From an uncultured Parabacteroides sp. (GTDB taxonomy: Bacteria > Bacteroidota > Bacteroidia > Bacteroidales > Tannerellaceae), in contig UQLN01000079.1 of the NCBI GenBank assembly GCA_900541965.1, positions 1 to 15,701 on the forward strand: DNA of 15,701 bases, written 5' to 3'. Below are positions 1 through 7,000 of the stretch, piece after piece. Each line of letters starts with the position of its first letter. Within the stretch, counting starts at the first letter, position 1. The translations under genes and the position numbers were made by a program. Under the pieces are notes generated by a model, which saw only the letters and a list, made by a program, of their open reading frames with translations, ran no database searches and was not told the origin of the DNA.

Positions 1-3
1 AAA

Positions 4-76
4 GGTGCCATAGCTCAGTTGGTAGAGCAAAGGACTGAAAATCCTTGTGTCCCCGGTTCGATTCCTGGTGGCACCA
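4..76 (+). tRNA. tRNA-Phe (anticodon GAA)
   Basis: The sequence folds as a full cloverleaf. The acceptor stem GGTGCCA (4-10) pairs with TGGCACC (69-75), with discriminator A at 76. The anticodon stem AAGGA/TCCTT (30-34/42-46) encloses the loop CTGAAAA, so the anticodon is GAA at 37-39, which reads phenylalanine codons. The T-arm contains GGTTCGATTCC. The 3' CCA is not encoded, because the bases after A76 are CTC, so it must be added after transcription. An intrinsic terminator follows directly. tRNA genes are common integration sites for mobile elements, but I found no second copy of the tRNA 3' end in this window. Confidence 0.97.
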
Positions 77-100
77 CTCTTTAAGAAAGAAAAACGATGT

Positions 101-140
101 AAATCCCTGAATTTCAAAGAAGTTCAGGGATTTTTCTTTT
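101..140 (+). terminator. Rho-independent terminator of tRNA-Phe
   Basis: The stem AAATCCCTGAA (101-111) is a perfect 11-bp match to TTCAGGGATTT (123-133) around an 11-base loop. The T-rich tract TTTTTCTTTT (131-140) follows. It lies 25 bases past the tRNA and should end its transcript. Confidence 0.88.
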
Positions 141-820
141 CCAAGAATAGGCAAAATAAGTGGGATTAAAGCAGCACCCCGAAAAGGTCGCTCTTCTTTT
201 GCTTTTTTTGCTTGGGATACCTGTTCATCATCCAAACAACGCCACGGAGCGATGGTAAACTGGATCATCTGCATCAAAGCCAGACATTGAGCAGAGCGTA
301 CGAATATTAGCGGGTCTACGTTGTGGCGTCCGTCAAACGAACCCGTTTCACTCCGCCAACCATATCAGGGTATGTGAAAGTATATTCCATCATCGCTACA
401 AGCATCTTACTCTGCCATTTTTTCATAAATATAACTTACAATAGTCCGTTAAACTTTAAATTAACAAATAAATATGGGTTAAGCCCCCTGCCCTCTTATA
501 TTAAGGAGTGTTCATCTTTAATGGCAATGAATAGAAACGGACTTGACAGTATCTTGAGTTAATAAAAACGTCCCTTATTGATTCGACAGTAAAGATAAAC
601 AAATGGCGTGAAAAATCTATGCTTGAAATGCTACCTTTATATTTAATCATCCCCTGCAAAATCATTTTTTTCAGTTAGGACACTATGGCCGTTTTACCGA
701 ACAGAGTTATTAACCATCCATATGGCCAGCCGTTTTCGGAACGATGCTTATTTCTGATAGCAGACTAAGGAGGAACGAACCGGTGGCAATGAGTTCCCTG
801 AATTATACGATAGAAAATTT
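141..820. other. Long stretch without a convincing gene
   Basis: No reading frame here has a credible start, ribosome site and recognisable product. A + strand frame from a GTG at 323 (79 codons) and a frame from 744 that runs into the next gene both look like chance. On the - strand a frame is open from 364 to the left edge, running through the terminator and the tRNA. Its part at about 170-360 has a protein-like composition, but it has no clear start and I do not recognise it. It may be a decayed gene end, or unconstrained DNA beside the tRNA. A 15-base palindrome, ATAGAAA-A-TTTCTAT, sits at 810-824. Confidence 0.5.
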
Positions 821-823
821 CTA

Positions 824-900
824 TACTATTCGGTATCGGATTTCCACCATCCAGTATACCATATCTACAGTTGGGAAACTACCGTTTACGATTCAGTATA
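824..900 (+). repeat. 14-bp direct repeats in 21-bp register (candidate operator)
   Basis: Three related 14-mers start at 824 (TACTATTCGGTATC), 845 (CACCATCCAGTATA) and 887 (TACGATTCAGTATA). Nine of 14 columns are identical in all three copies, and copies 2 and 3 match at 11 of 14. The spacings are 21 and 42 bp, so all lie on the same face of the helix. The slot at 866 holds TACAGTTGGGAAAC, which matches only about half the positions and may be a decayed copy. Paired direct repeats about 21 bp apart are typical of LytTR response-regulator sites, and a LytTR gene lies 3 kb downstream. The array ends about 30 bases before a possible -7 element, where an activator would sit. The repeats are visible in the sequence; their binding function is inference. 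Confidence 0.5.
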
Positions 901-930
901 AAAAATCAAAAAAGGGCAAAACTAACGTTC

Positions 931-938
931 TATCTTTA
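931..938 (+). promoter_or_regulatory. Possible -7 element of the envelope operon
   Basis: TATCTTTA matches the Bacteroides -7 consensus TAnnTTTG except at the last base. There is no TTTG at the usual -33 distance, which fits a promoter that needs an activator bound to the upstream repeats. Transcription would start near 942-945, about 35 bases before the ATG at 979. Confidence 0.35.
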
Positions 939-978
939 AGCCAAAGAAAAGAAAAAGTCAAACTCAAAAATTACAGTT

Positions 979-1533
979 ATGAAAAAGTTATCAGTCTTAT
1001 CAATGTTACTATTATTTATTTGTTTGGGAAACGTCCAGGCACAAACAGTCAAAGAAGAGTCCCACAAACAGAAAAAAGCTGAACAAGAATTGCTCGACCA
1101 GATGTTTTTCGATGAAGCCAAACAGGCTATAGAAATGAAAAACTTTATCCTGGAAGCTGACCATGTTATGTTTAAATACGGTACAACAGCTTTCGTTTCT
1201 CCCAACACAAATTTTGTAGCGGTAAAAGGTGATAAAGCCGTTGTCCAAGTAGCTTTCAATATTCCGATCAGCGGTCCCAACGGCTTAGGAGGAGTTACAG
1301 TTAACGGGACAATCTCCGGCTACAAGCAGACTACCGACAAAAAAGGGAATATATACGTTTCAATGAATGTAACGGGTACCGGAGTATCGGCACAGGTAGA
1401 TATTCGATTAAATAAAGGAAGTAATAATGCGTCGGTGGACATAAGCCCGAACTTCAGTTCAAACCGTTTCTCATTGACAGGGAATTTACTCCCGATGTCC
1501 AAAGCCAATGTTTTTAAAGGAACTTCACTCTAA
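979..1533 (+). CDS. Secreted DUF4251 family protein
   Basis: This 184-residue protein has a clear signal peptide (residues 1-21, MKKLSVLSMLLLFICLGNVQA, then Q), so it is probably periplasmic or exported. After a charged, lysine- and glutamate-rich linker (about 22-48), the rest resembles DUF4251, a family of unknown function common in Bacteroidales. It has the family-like sequence of a 'FxLEAD' strand, 'NTNFVAVKGDKAVVQVAFN', 'GPNGLGGVTVNG', and a C-terminal 'ISPNFSSNRFSLTGNLLP...NVFKGTSL'. Length is normal for the family and I see no catalytic motif. It is the first gene of an envelope set, 104 bases before a DUF4136 lipoprotein, and the 21-bp repeats lie just upstream. The family call is from memory of its sequence pattern; no function is claimed. 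Confidence 0.85.
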   Translation: MKKLSVLSMLLLFICLGNVQAQTVKEESHKQKKAEQELLDQMFFDEAKQAIEMKNFILEADHVMFKYGTTAFVSPNTNFVAVKGDKAVVQVAFNIPISGPNGLGGVTVNGTISGYKQTTDKKGNIYVSMNVTGTGVSAQVDIRLNKGSNNASVDISPNFSSNRFSLTGNLLPMSKANVFKGTSL

Positions 1534-1637
1534 GGTAAAAGTTGTTTTCAAGAAATTATTAAGCCAAAGGTATTTAATAAACAATAAGCATTAAATTAAA
1601 AACAGCTATAGTTTAACATTTAAACGCAAAAAGAAAT

Positions 1638-2267
1638 ATGAAAAAATATCTGTTTATAGGATTGGTAGCGATACTTGCTACTTCGTGTGAAAAAGATCCG
1701 GATCTAAATCAACTCGACAATAATTTCACGGTTTACACTAATTATGACAGTAAAACCAATTTCAATGATTTCAAAACTTATTACCTGCCCGACAGTATTT
1801 TACTGGTAGGCCAAGGAATGAAGGCAGAATATTGGAAAGACGAGAATGCACAAGATATCATCAAACAGGTTGCCGATGAAATGGATGCCCGTGGCTATAC
1901 AAGAGTCAATGCGATTAAAGAGGCTAACATTGGAATACAACTCTCCTTCATACATCAAACAACCCAAGTAATAGGAACCGGCGGATGGTATGACAGCTGG
2001 TGGGGACCCGGTTATTGGGGGCCTTATTGGAATGACTGGTATTATCCGTATCCTGTAACTTATAGCTATAATACTGGTACATTGATAATGGAGATGGTCA
2101 ATCTGACAGCCCATCCCGAGGATACAAGCCAGAAAGTGAAGTTACCGGTAATTTGGCACTCATACGCAACCGGACTGTTGTTTGATAATTCCAAATACAA
2201 CATGCAATTAACGTTAGATGCAGTTAATCAAGCGTTTGAACAATCTCCTTATATCAAAAAATCCTAA
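1638..2267 (+). CDS. DUF4136 family lipoprotein
   Basis: This 209-residue protein begins with a lipoprotein signal peptide. The lipobox is LATSC, with the acylated cysteine at residue 17, followed by EKDPD, so it should be anchored in an envelope membrane. The body fits DUF4136: an N-terminal 'FxxYKTYYLPD'-like strand (about 42-52), a helix with 'IIKQVADEMDARGYTRV' (74-90), then 'ANIGIQLSF'. A region very rich in Trp, Tyr, Gly and Pro (116-144) precedes the C-terminal half, as is usual in this family. The function of DUF4136 is unknown. The gene is 11 bases before the beta-barrel gene, so the two are very likely co-transcribed. Confidence 0.85.
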   Translation: MKKYLFIGLVAILATSCEKDPDLNQLDNNFTVYTNYDSKTNFNDFKTYYLPDSILLVGQGMKAEYWKDENAQDIIKQVADEMDARGYTRVNAIKEANIGIQLSFIHQTTQVIGTGGWYDSWWGPGYWGPYWNDWYYPYPVTYSYNTGTLIMEMVNLTAHPEDTSQKVKLPVIWHSYATGLLFDNSKYNMQLTLDAVNQAFEQSPYIKKS

Positions 2268-2278
2268 AAAGAAAGATC

Positions 2279-2914
2279 ATGGAAACAATAAAATTCATTC
2301 CGAAGAAAAAGTATATTCTGGCATTTATAATATCAGGCCTGTTTTATTTCAGCAGTTATGCACAAAATATCAGTAATAGATTGCATTTTAATGCAGACTG
2401 GCAGATGAATGCTCCTCTCAATACGGATTTTGCTGATAAGATCAGCGGTTGGGGTATGAACATGGAAGGAGGTTATTACCTTACTCCACACTGGAGCTTG
2501 GGAGCTTTCCTTAATTTCCATACGAACCATAAATATGTTCCGCGTCAAACCATTATTGAAAATACAGCTTCATTGACCACCGACCGGCTAGAATCGGCTT
2601 TTCAGTTACCATTCGGGCTAGCCACTTCATACAGATTGGTTAGTAATGGATGCCTGAAACCTTATGTTGGTGCCAAAATAGGAGCCATGTATGCCAAAAA
2701 CACAACTTATCTGAATACTATAAGTTTAACAGATAAACCATGGGGATTCTATCTTTCTCCTGAAGTGGGGGTGAACATTTATCCATTCTCCCAGAGTAGG
2801 TTCGGCTTCCATTTAGCCGCATATTACAGCTATGCCACCAATAAAAGCGAGTTGCTGACCGGTTCCCTGGATGGAGAAAATAATATTGGATTCCGCTTAG
2901 GCGTTTGTTTCTGA
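2279..2914 (+). CDS. Small outer-membrane beta-barrel protein
   Basis: This 211-residue protein has a slightly long N-terminus (METIKFIPKKK) before a hydrophobic signal segment ending SSYAQ at about residue 29. The rest alternates polar and aromatic residues in short strands with glycines, for example 'GWGMNMEGGYYLTPHWSLGAFLNFHTNH' and 'KPYVGAKIGAMYAKN'. It ends in the aromatic C-terminus 'FRLGVCF' seen in outer-membrane barrels. Length and pattern fit an eight-stranded porin-like or OmpW-like barrel. No specific substrate can be inferred. It closes the DUF4251-DUF4136-barrel set and is followed by a terminator-like hairpin that overlaps the promoter of the two-component genes. Confidence 0.8.
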   Translation: METIKFIPKKKYILAFIISGLFYFSSYAQNISNRLHFNADWQMNAPLNTDFADKISGWGMNMEGGYYLTPHWSLGAFLNFHTNHKYVPRQTIIENTASLTTDRLESAFQLPFGLATSYRLVSNGCLKPYVGAKIGAMYAKNTTYLNTISLTDKPWGFYLSPEVGVNIYPFSQSRFGFHLAAYYSYATNKSELLTGSLDGENNIGFRLGVCF

Positions 2915-2935
2915 TACGATACAAATTTCATCAAC

Positions 2936-2987
2936 AACAAGAGGAGGTACAAAATGTCATGGTTACTTTTGGAAACCTCTTGTTTTT
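2936..2987 (+). terminator. Terminator-like hairpin after the barrel gene
   Basis: AACAAGAGG (2936-2944) is the perfect reverse complement of CCTCTTGTT (2976-2984), and the T run extends to 2987. The loop is long (31 bases), so this is weaker than a classic terminator. It may allow partial read-through into the kinase genes. The loop and 3' arm contain the -33 element and part of the spacer of the next promoter. Confidence 0.45.
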
Positions 2988-2998
2988 CATTACATTTG
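2968..2998 (+). promoter_or_regulatory. Promoter of the LytS/LytTR genes
   Basis: TTTG (2968-2971), a 19-base spacer and TACATTTG (2991-2998) match the Bacteroides consensus TTTG-N19-TAnnTTTG exactly. Transcription should start near 3005. That leaves a leader of about 25 bases and supports the ATG at 3030 over any upstream start. Confidence 0.75.
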
Positions 2999-3029
2999 TA
3001 ATATATATATTTAAAAGTCTACGCTTAAT

Positions 3030-4067
3030 ATGCGGCAAAAGTACAATTATTTGTTTAATGTCTTGTTATTCTCAGGATTGGCATGTTTTTCATATCTGTT
3101 TCTTGTACTTTATTCCGACTTCACACCGCAACATCTGGAAATACTGATTTCTTTCAAGTCATTTACACTGATACTTGCAGCCTTTAATCTGGTTGGTTTC
3201 GGAATACTGATGATCCATAACTGGCAAAAACGCAGTTTTCAGTTTCTGGTTAAACGAAAAGAGCGGTTGTTAATTGATTGTATTCTAACGGCAATCATCC
3301 TGTTTTTAATGAATTATCTGGTCTGGTCAATAATCAAAGCCATATTTGAGATCCCTGAACCTTTTACCCTGAAAGGTCTCGGTTTGAGGATTATATTTTT
3401 GGTCTGGTTGGTGGAAATGGTAATAACTACCCTTACTTTGACTGTTAATTTTTACAGGCAATTAGTCCTTTTGCACGAGAGAACGGAACAAATCGAAGAG
3501 AATTCCATAAAGGCCCAGTATGTAGCTCTGCAAAATCAGTTAAATCCGCATTTTCTCTTCAACAGCCTCAATACGCTTATATCCGAAATAGAATACGCTC
3601 CCCAAAATGCTGTTCTATTTACCCAGCGTTTGTCTGATGTGTACCGGTATATATTACAAAGCCAGCAACAGCGTCTGGTTACTTTAGAGTCTGAATTGTC
3701 TTTCATCGACTCTTATGTTTTTCTTCACAAAGTCCGTTTAGGCGATTGCATTCGGATAGAGAATAAAGTGGAAACGGATAATTATGATTTGAAACTACCC
3801 TCATTGACTCTACAGCTATTGGTGGAAAATGTCATTAAGCATAATATAATTAATATGGATATGCCAATGAATATATTAATCGACTATGAGCCAAAGAGTG
3901 GAAGAATAGTGGTAACCAATGAAATCAGGATAAAGCCCAATGTTGCCAGTACCGGCATGGGGTTAAAGAATCTTTCAGCCCGTTATCGCCTAATATGTAA
4001 TCAGGATATTTCCATAGAAAACAATACGAATTATTTCACCGTTAAAGTCCCTGTATTAAATGAATAA
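3030..4067 (+). CDS. LytS-type sensor histidine kinase
   Basis: This 345-residue membrane kinase should phosphorylate the LytTR regulator encoded next to it. Four hydrophobic segments (about 8-28, 41-62, 82-105 and 119-143) form the membrane part. A short coiled linker 'LLHERTEQIEENSIKAQ' leads to the His_kinase domain. The phospho-acceptor is His174 in 'LQNQLNPHFLFNSLNTL'. The ATP-binding N-box is 'LLVENVIKHN' (263-272) and the G-box is 'GMGLKNLSARY' (309-319). This is the kinase class of LytS and YehU. There is no extracellular sensor domain, so the signal is probably read in or near the membrane. The stop overlaps the regulator gene by 8 bases. Position just after the envelope genes suggests an envelope-related signal (inference). 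Confidence 0.93.
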   Translation: MRQKYNYLFNVLLFSGLACFSYLFLVLYSDFTPQHLEILISFKSFTLILAAFNLVGFGILMIHNWQKRSFQFLVKRKERLLIDCILTAIILFLMNYLVWSIIKAIFEIPEPFTLKGLGLRIIFLVWLVEMVITTLTLTVNFYRQLVLLHERTEQIEENSIKAQYVALQNQLNPHFLFNSLNTLISEIEYAPQNAVLFTQRLSDVYRYILQSQQQRLVTLESELSFIDSYVFLHKVRLGDCIRIENKVETDNYDLKLPSLTLQLLVENVIKHNIINMDMPMNILIDYEPKSGRIVVTNEIRIKPNVASTGMGLKNLSARYRLICNQDISIENNTNYFTVKVPVLNE

Positions 4068-4839
4068 AATAACAGCAGTCATCATTGAAGACGAAATTCC
4101 GGCTGCCCGCCGGTTAAATAAGATGTTAAACATGTTACGCCCCGAATGGCAGATTACAGTATTGCCAGGTAGTGTAAAAAAGAGTGTTGAATGGTTCGGA
4201 GAAAACCCACACCCGGATCTTGTTTTTCTCGACATACAATTGACAGATGGCATTTCTTTTACATTCATCGAACAGGCACGGCCGGAAAGCACTATAATTT
4301 TTACCACTGCGTACGATGAATATGCTATCCGCGCTTTTACAGTCAACAGCATTGATTATCTACTAAAACCGATAGATAATACCCGGTTGGAAGAAGCAAT
4401 TGTAAAGTTCGAGCATCTGACTACCAAATATCTGGATCAAGGACAAAAGCCAATTGACCTGATGGAAATTTTACAAAATATCACCCGGCCAGGAAAGAAA
4501 TATCGTACCCGTTTCCTAATTTCAGGCGAAGACAAGCTTTTTACCCTGCAAGTGGAAGACATTGCCTATTTCTATTCAGAAAACAAGATAACCTTCGCCG
4601 TAACTAAAAAGAACAGAGAACATATCATTGACCTTTCTCTGGATAAGCTTATGGAACAACTAGATCCGGATATTTTCTTTCGTAGTAGCCGGCAGACAGT
4701 GGTCAGTATTAGCGCCATTGAACGGGTTGAATCGTATTTTCTGGGAAAGGCAATCTTACATGTAAAACCACCCTTTAAAGATAAGATAATCGTCAGCCGC
4801 GACAAAATATCCCTATTGAAACTTTGGCTGAATTATTGA
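4060..4839 (+). CDS. LytTR-family response regulator
   Basis: This 259-residue protein has an N-terminal receiver domain (about 1-122) and a C-terminal LytTR DNA-binding domain (about 150-257). Receiver residues are intact: acidic E10/D11, phospho-acceptor Asp58 in 'LVFLDIQL', Thr82/Thr83 in 'FTTAYD', and Lys103 in 'LLKPID'. The LytTR part shows 'KLFTLQVEDIAYFYSENKITFAVT', then 'FFRSSRQTVVSISAIERV', which are typical strands of the domain. It overlaps the kinase gene by 8 bases, indicating translational coupling. LytTR proteins bind direct repeats about 21 bp apart; the repeat cluster at 824-900 has this spacing and is the natural candidate target. Confidence 0.94.
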   Translation: MNKITAVIIEDEIPAARRLNKMLNMLRPEWQITVLPGSVKKSVEWFGENPHPDLVFLDIQLTDGISFTFIEQARPESTIIFTTAYDEYAIRAFTVNSIDYLLKPIDNTRLEEAIVKFEHLTTKYLDQGQKPIDLMEILQNITRPGKKYRTRFLISGEDKLFTLQVEDIAYFYSENKITFAVTKKNREHIIDLSLDKLMEQLDPDIFFRSSRQTVVSISAIERVESYFLGKAILHVKPPFKDKIIVSRDKISLLKLWLNY

Positions 4840-5153
4840 AGGCCAACGGGAGCATCCTGACATTAAGAAGGCCTATTACTTAAGTATAAGGTTGGGCTTG
4901 ATATACCACTATATGAAATCGGCGGATATTACCTTGACACGCATTGTTTATCATATACGTAGATTTTCAAGAGGTATCTTCCTTATATTATATTTCACAC
5001 TATCTCTTATATCAAGAGCTTTCGAGCAGGATAAATCAACAGGTATAGTTTCATATTTACCACTCAATTCGTTTTCTTTGCCAGAAAAAGAACACTGGGG
5101 TACACAATATACTGATTGTATAAAAAATGTTTTTCATGATTCAATATTTTGAC
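4840..5153. other. Gap with no convincing gene
   Basis: Between the regulator and the methyltransferase there is only a weak frame from a TTG at 4892 (86 codons, or 79 from an ATG at 4913). It has no ribosome site, promoter or recognisable family, and a mixed hydrophobic composition. I see no terminator for the regulator gene. The stretch may be untranslated tail or a decayed gene. Confidence 0.4.
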
Positions 5154-5177
5154 ATAAAAAACCACTCCGAAGAATAA
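5154..5177 (-). terminator. Likely terminator of the methyltransferase gene
   Basis: On the - strand, TTATTC (5177-5172), the loop TTCG (5171-5168) and GAGTGG (5167-5162) form a 6-bp stem with three G-T pairs. A run of six T follows (5161-5156). It starts one base after the stop codon. The stem is weak, but the stable TTCG tetraloop and the T run support it. Confidence 0.5.
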
Positions 5178-5178
5178 G

Positions 5179-5853
5179 CTACTTTTTTGCAATCGCTTTA
5201 ATGTTTCCAAAATCAGATTTCCATATTTTTACCGGAGTAAAATCAGAGAGAAGCAAGAGATGCTCCATATCCTTCTCCGAATATAAACAGACAGGTTCCA
5301 AAATATTGTGCTTTTCACTCATAGATGCAGATAATACAGAAAATCGCTCTTCCAGTTTAACATCTTTATGCGGATAGTTTTCCGATAGTTCAGAGTCAAT
5401 CCCGGATGCAGATAGAAAAAGCATTCCGTCCGTCTTTATCTTTTTTGAAACGATTGTCAGGAAGTTTACAGCTTTGGCAAATGGCAAATAATGGATAAAC
5501 CGCTGGGAATAAACAAAATCCAAATTATCAGGAATATCATCGGGCTTCAATTCATTAACATCTACCTTTTTATACTGAATAGGGATATTAAATTTTACCG
5601 TATTATTAAAACCATCAAAATAATCGGAAGAATCCAATATATCGATTAAGTGCATTTCGACATTCAACAAGCTCAACCGGAAACTATGGAAACCATATCC
5701 ACATCCCACATCAAGCCCCTTTAGCCTATTTCCTTCAAGAACATATTTTATATTCTCTTTATCAAGATCATCCATTCTCTGACTGGAAATATCTGCGCCA
5801 TGATGTCCTGTCGTCTTTAATAATGTATCGCCGTATAAGTTTAATTTACCCAT
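5179..5853 (-). CDS. Class I SAM-dependent methyltransferase
   Basis: This 224-residue soluble protein has a Rossmann-type SAM-binding domain. Motif I is 'GLDVGCGYGFHS' (residues 46-57). The acidic end of the second strand is 'MHLIDILD' with Asp71. A post-motif 'VDVNELKPDDIPDNLDFVYSQRFIHYL' (98-122) resembles the motif II-III part of small-molecule methyltransferases such as the TehB/UbiG-like group. The substrate cannot be told. The start is well supported, because AGGAAAAGAGG lies five bases before the ATG, an unusually clear ribosome site for this organism. It is divergent from the metallohydrolase gene across 213 bases. Base composition looks like its neighbours. Confidence 0.85.
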   Translation of the reverse strand: MGKLNLYGDTLLKTTGHHGADISSQRMDDLDKENIKYVLEGNRLKGLDVGCGYGFHSFRLSLLNVEMHLIDILDSSDYFDGFNNTVKFNIPIQYKKVDVNELKPDDIPDNLDFVYSQRFIHYLPFAKAVNFLTIVSKKIKTDGMLFLSASGIDSELSENYPHKDVKLEERFSVLSASMSEKHNILEPVCLYSEKDMEHLLLLSDFTPVKIWKSDFGNIKAIAKK

Positions 5854-5858
5854 AAAAA

Positions 5859-5869
5859 CCTCTTTTCCT
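5859..5869 (-). promoter_or_regulatory. Clear ribosome binding site of the methyltransferase
   Basis: The - strand reads AGGAAAAGAGG, ending five bases before the ATG at 5853. Most genes here have only A-rich leaders, so this site decides the start. Confidence 0.6.
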
Positions 5870-5987
5870 ACAAGATTAACACGCTACAATTCGGAAAAGT
5901 TTTACCATACAAAGGGAATGTCCCCAACACTATAAAAACGATTCGTCGAATTTATAAAAGAAGATATTGCTTTTTAGGTATACTAAG

Positions 5988-6017
5988 GTTGAAATAGTAG
6001 AACTAATCGTATCTTTG
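5988..6017 (+). promoter_or_regulatory. Promoter of the metallohydrolase gene
   Basis: GTTG (5988-5991), an 18-base spacer and TATCTTTG (6010-6017) fit the Bacteroides -33/-7 pattern, with a perfect -7. Transcription would start near 6024, about 43 bases before the ATG. An 11-base palindrome, ATTCG-T-CGAAT (5941-5951), lies upstream and might be an operator. Confidence 0.6.
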
Positions 6018-6066
6018 ATTCCGGCATAGTAATCGAACTTCGTATGTTAATTAAAAATTACTCTTT

Positions 6067-6876
6067 ATGAAACTAACAGTCCTGGTAGACAACAATACAT
6101 TTATCGACGAATATTACTGTGGAGAACCTGCTGTTTGTTACTATATTGAAGATAGTAACGATAAACTTTTGCTGGACACCGGCTATTCGGATTTGTTCAT
6201 TAAAAACGCCCTGGCACTGCATATCGATTTATCATCCATATCGACTATCGTGTTCTCGCACGGACACGATGACCATACCAGAGGACTTCTATATCTGGCA
6301 GAAAAGAATCTGTTAAAAGGAAAGCAAATCATAGCCCATCCAGATACTTTCAAACAACGTTCGCAAGACGGAAGATTCATCGGTGCTCCTTTATCGGAAA
6401 CCAACCTGAACGAATATTGCCGTCTTTCCCTAAGTAAAAAGCCTGTCCACATAAACGAACATCTTACTTTTCTTGGAGAGATACCTTCACTGAATGATTT
6501 TGAGAAAAGAAAAACGTTCGGGACGATTATAAACGGAGACCGGATATCCGAAGACCGGGTGATGGACGACACGGCACTGGTTTACAATAACGGCAACGGA
6601 TTATTCATTATAACCGGTTGTTCCCATAGCGGTATTTGCAACATCATCGAACATGCCAAACTGGTCTGTAATGAAAACAAAATTCAGGGAGTGATTGGCG
6701 GTTTCCACCTGTTCGGTGTTTCTCCCCAACTAAAAAAGACGATAAACTATTTCCAGGAAAACAACATCAGACAGCTCTATCCATGTCATTGCGTCTCTTT
6801 TGACGCAAAAGCTGAAATACATAAATATATCCCCATCCATGAAGTAGGCGTCGGATTAACGATTACAATTGAGTAA
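6067..6876 (+). CDS. Metallo-beta-lactamase-fold hydrolase, dihydropterin-synthase-like
   Basis: This 269-residue cytosolic enzyme has the metallo-beta-lactamase fold. The metal motif HxHxDH is 'FSHGHDDHTRG' (His65, His67, Asp69, His70). Other likely ligands are His187 in 'TGCSHSGICN', His214 in 'GGFHLFG' and His241 in 'YPCHCVSF'. This order and the 'GCSHSGI...GGFHL' stretch are typical of the COG1237 group. That group is named after an archaeal enzyme that forms a dihydropterin-ribofuranosyl-aminobenzene phosphate. Bacterial members rarely have a known substrate, so that reaction should not be assumed. It is a single gene with its own promoter, divergent from the methyltransferase. Confidence 0.88.
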   Translation: MKLTVLVDNNTFIDEYYCGEPAVCYYIEDSNDKLLLDTGYSDLFIKNALALHIDLSSISTIVFSHGHDDHTRGLLYLAEKNLLKGKQIIAHPDTFKQRSQDGRFIGAPLSETNLNEYCRLSLSKKPVHINEHLTFLGEIPSLNDFEKRKTFGTIINGDRISEDRVMDDTALVYNNGNGLFIITGCSHSGICNIIEHAKLVCNENKIQGVIGGFHLFGVSPQLKKTINYFQENNIRQLYPCHCVSFDAKAEIHKYIPIHEVGVGLTITIE

Positions 6877-6940
6877 ATAGATTTTTCCAATCGGATATAA
6901 CTTTATGCCAGTCTCTCATATATTTTTAACTACCGGGTGA

Positions 6941-6971
6941 AAGCAAGAATAAAGATTTGCTTGTATCTTTG
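6941..6971 (+). promoter_or_regulatory. glnN promoter with inverted repeat
   Basis: The -7 element TATCTTTG (6964-6971) matches the Bacteroides consensus exactly and lies 29 bases before the ATG. No TTTG stands at the -33 position. That place is taken by an inverted repeat, AAGCAA (6941-6946) and TTGCTT (6957-6962), which could be a regulator site. Transcription probably starts near 6978. Confidence 0.55.
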
Positions 6972-7000
6972 CATGCGTTATAACATAAAAACATAACCGT

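Noticed and set aside
4..76. tRNA-Phe as an attachment site of an integrated element
   Set aside because: I found no second copy of the tRNA 3' end in the window and no integrase gene nearby.
323..562. 79-codon frame with a GTG start
   Set aside because: There is no ribosome site, promoter or recognisable family, and it sits in low-complexity intergenic DNA.
744..1082. 112-codon frame overlapping the DUF4251 gene
   Set aside because: Its 3' third overlaps the better-supported gene in another frame, and the rest is low-complexity sequence spanning the repeat cluster.
4892..5152. 86-codon frame from a TTG
   Set aside because: It has no clear start signal and no recognisable domain; kept only as a note in the gap entry.
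6877..7000. Riboswitch or glutamine-sensing leader before glnN
   Set aside because: The -7 element leaves a leader of only about 20-25 bases, too short for a structured aptamer.
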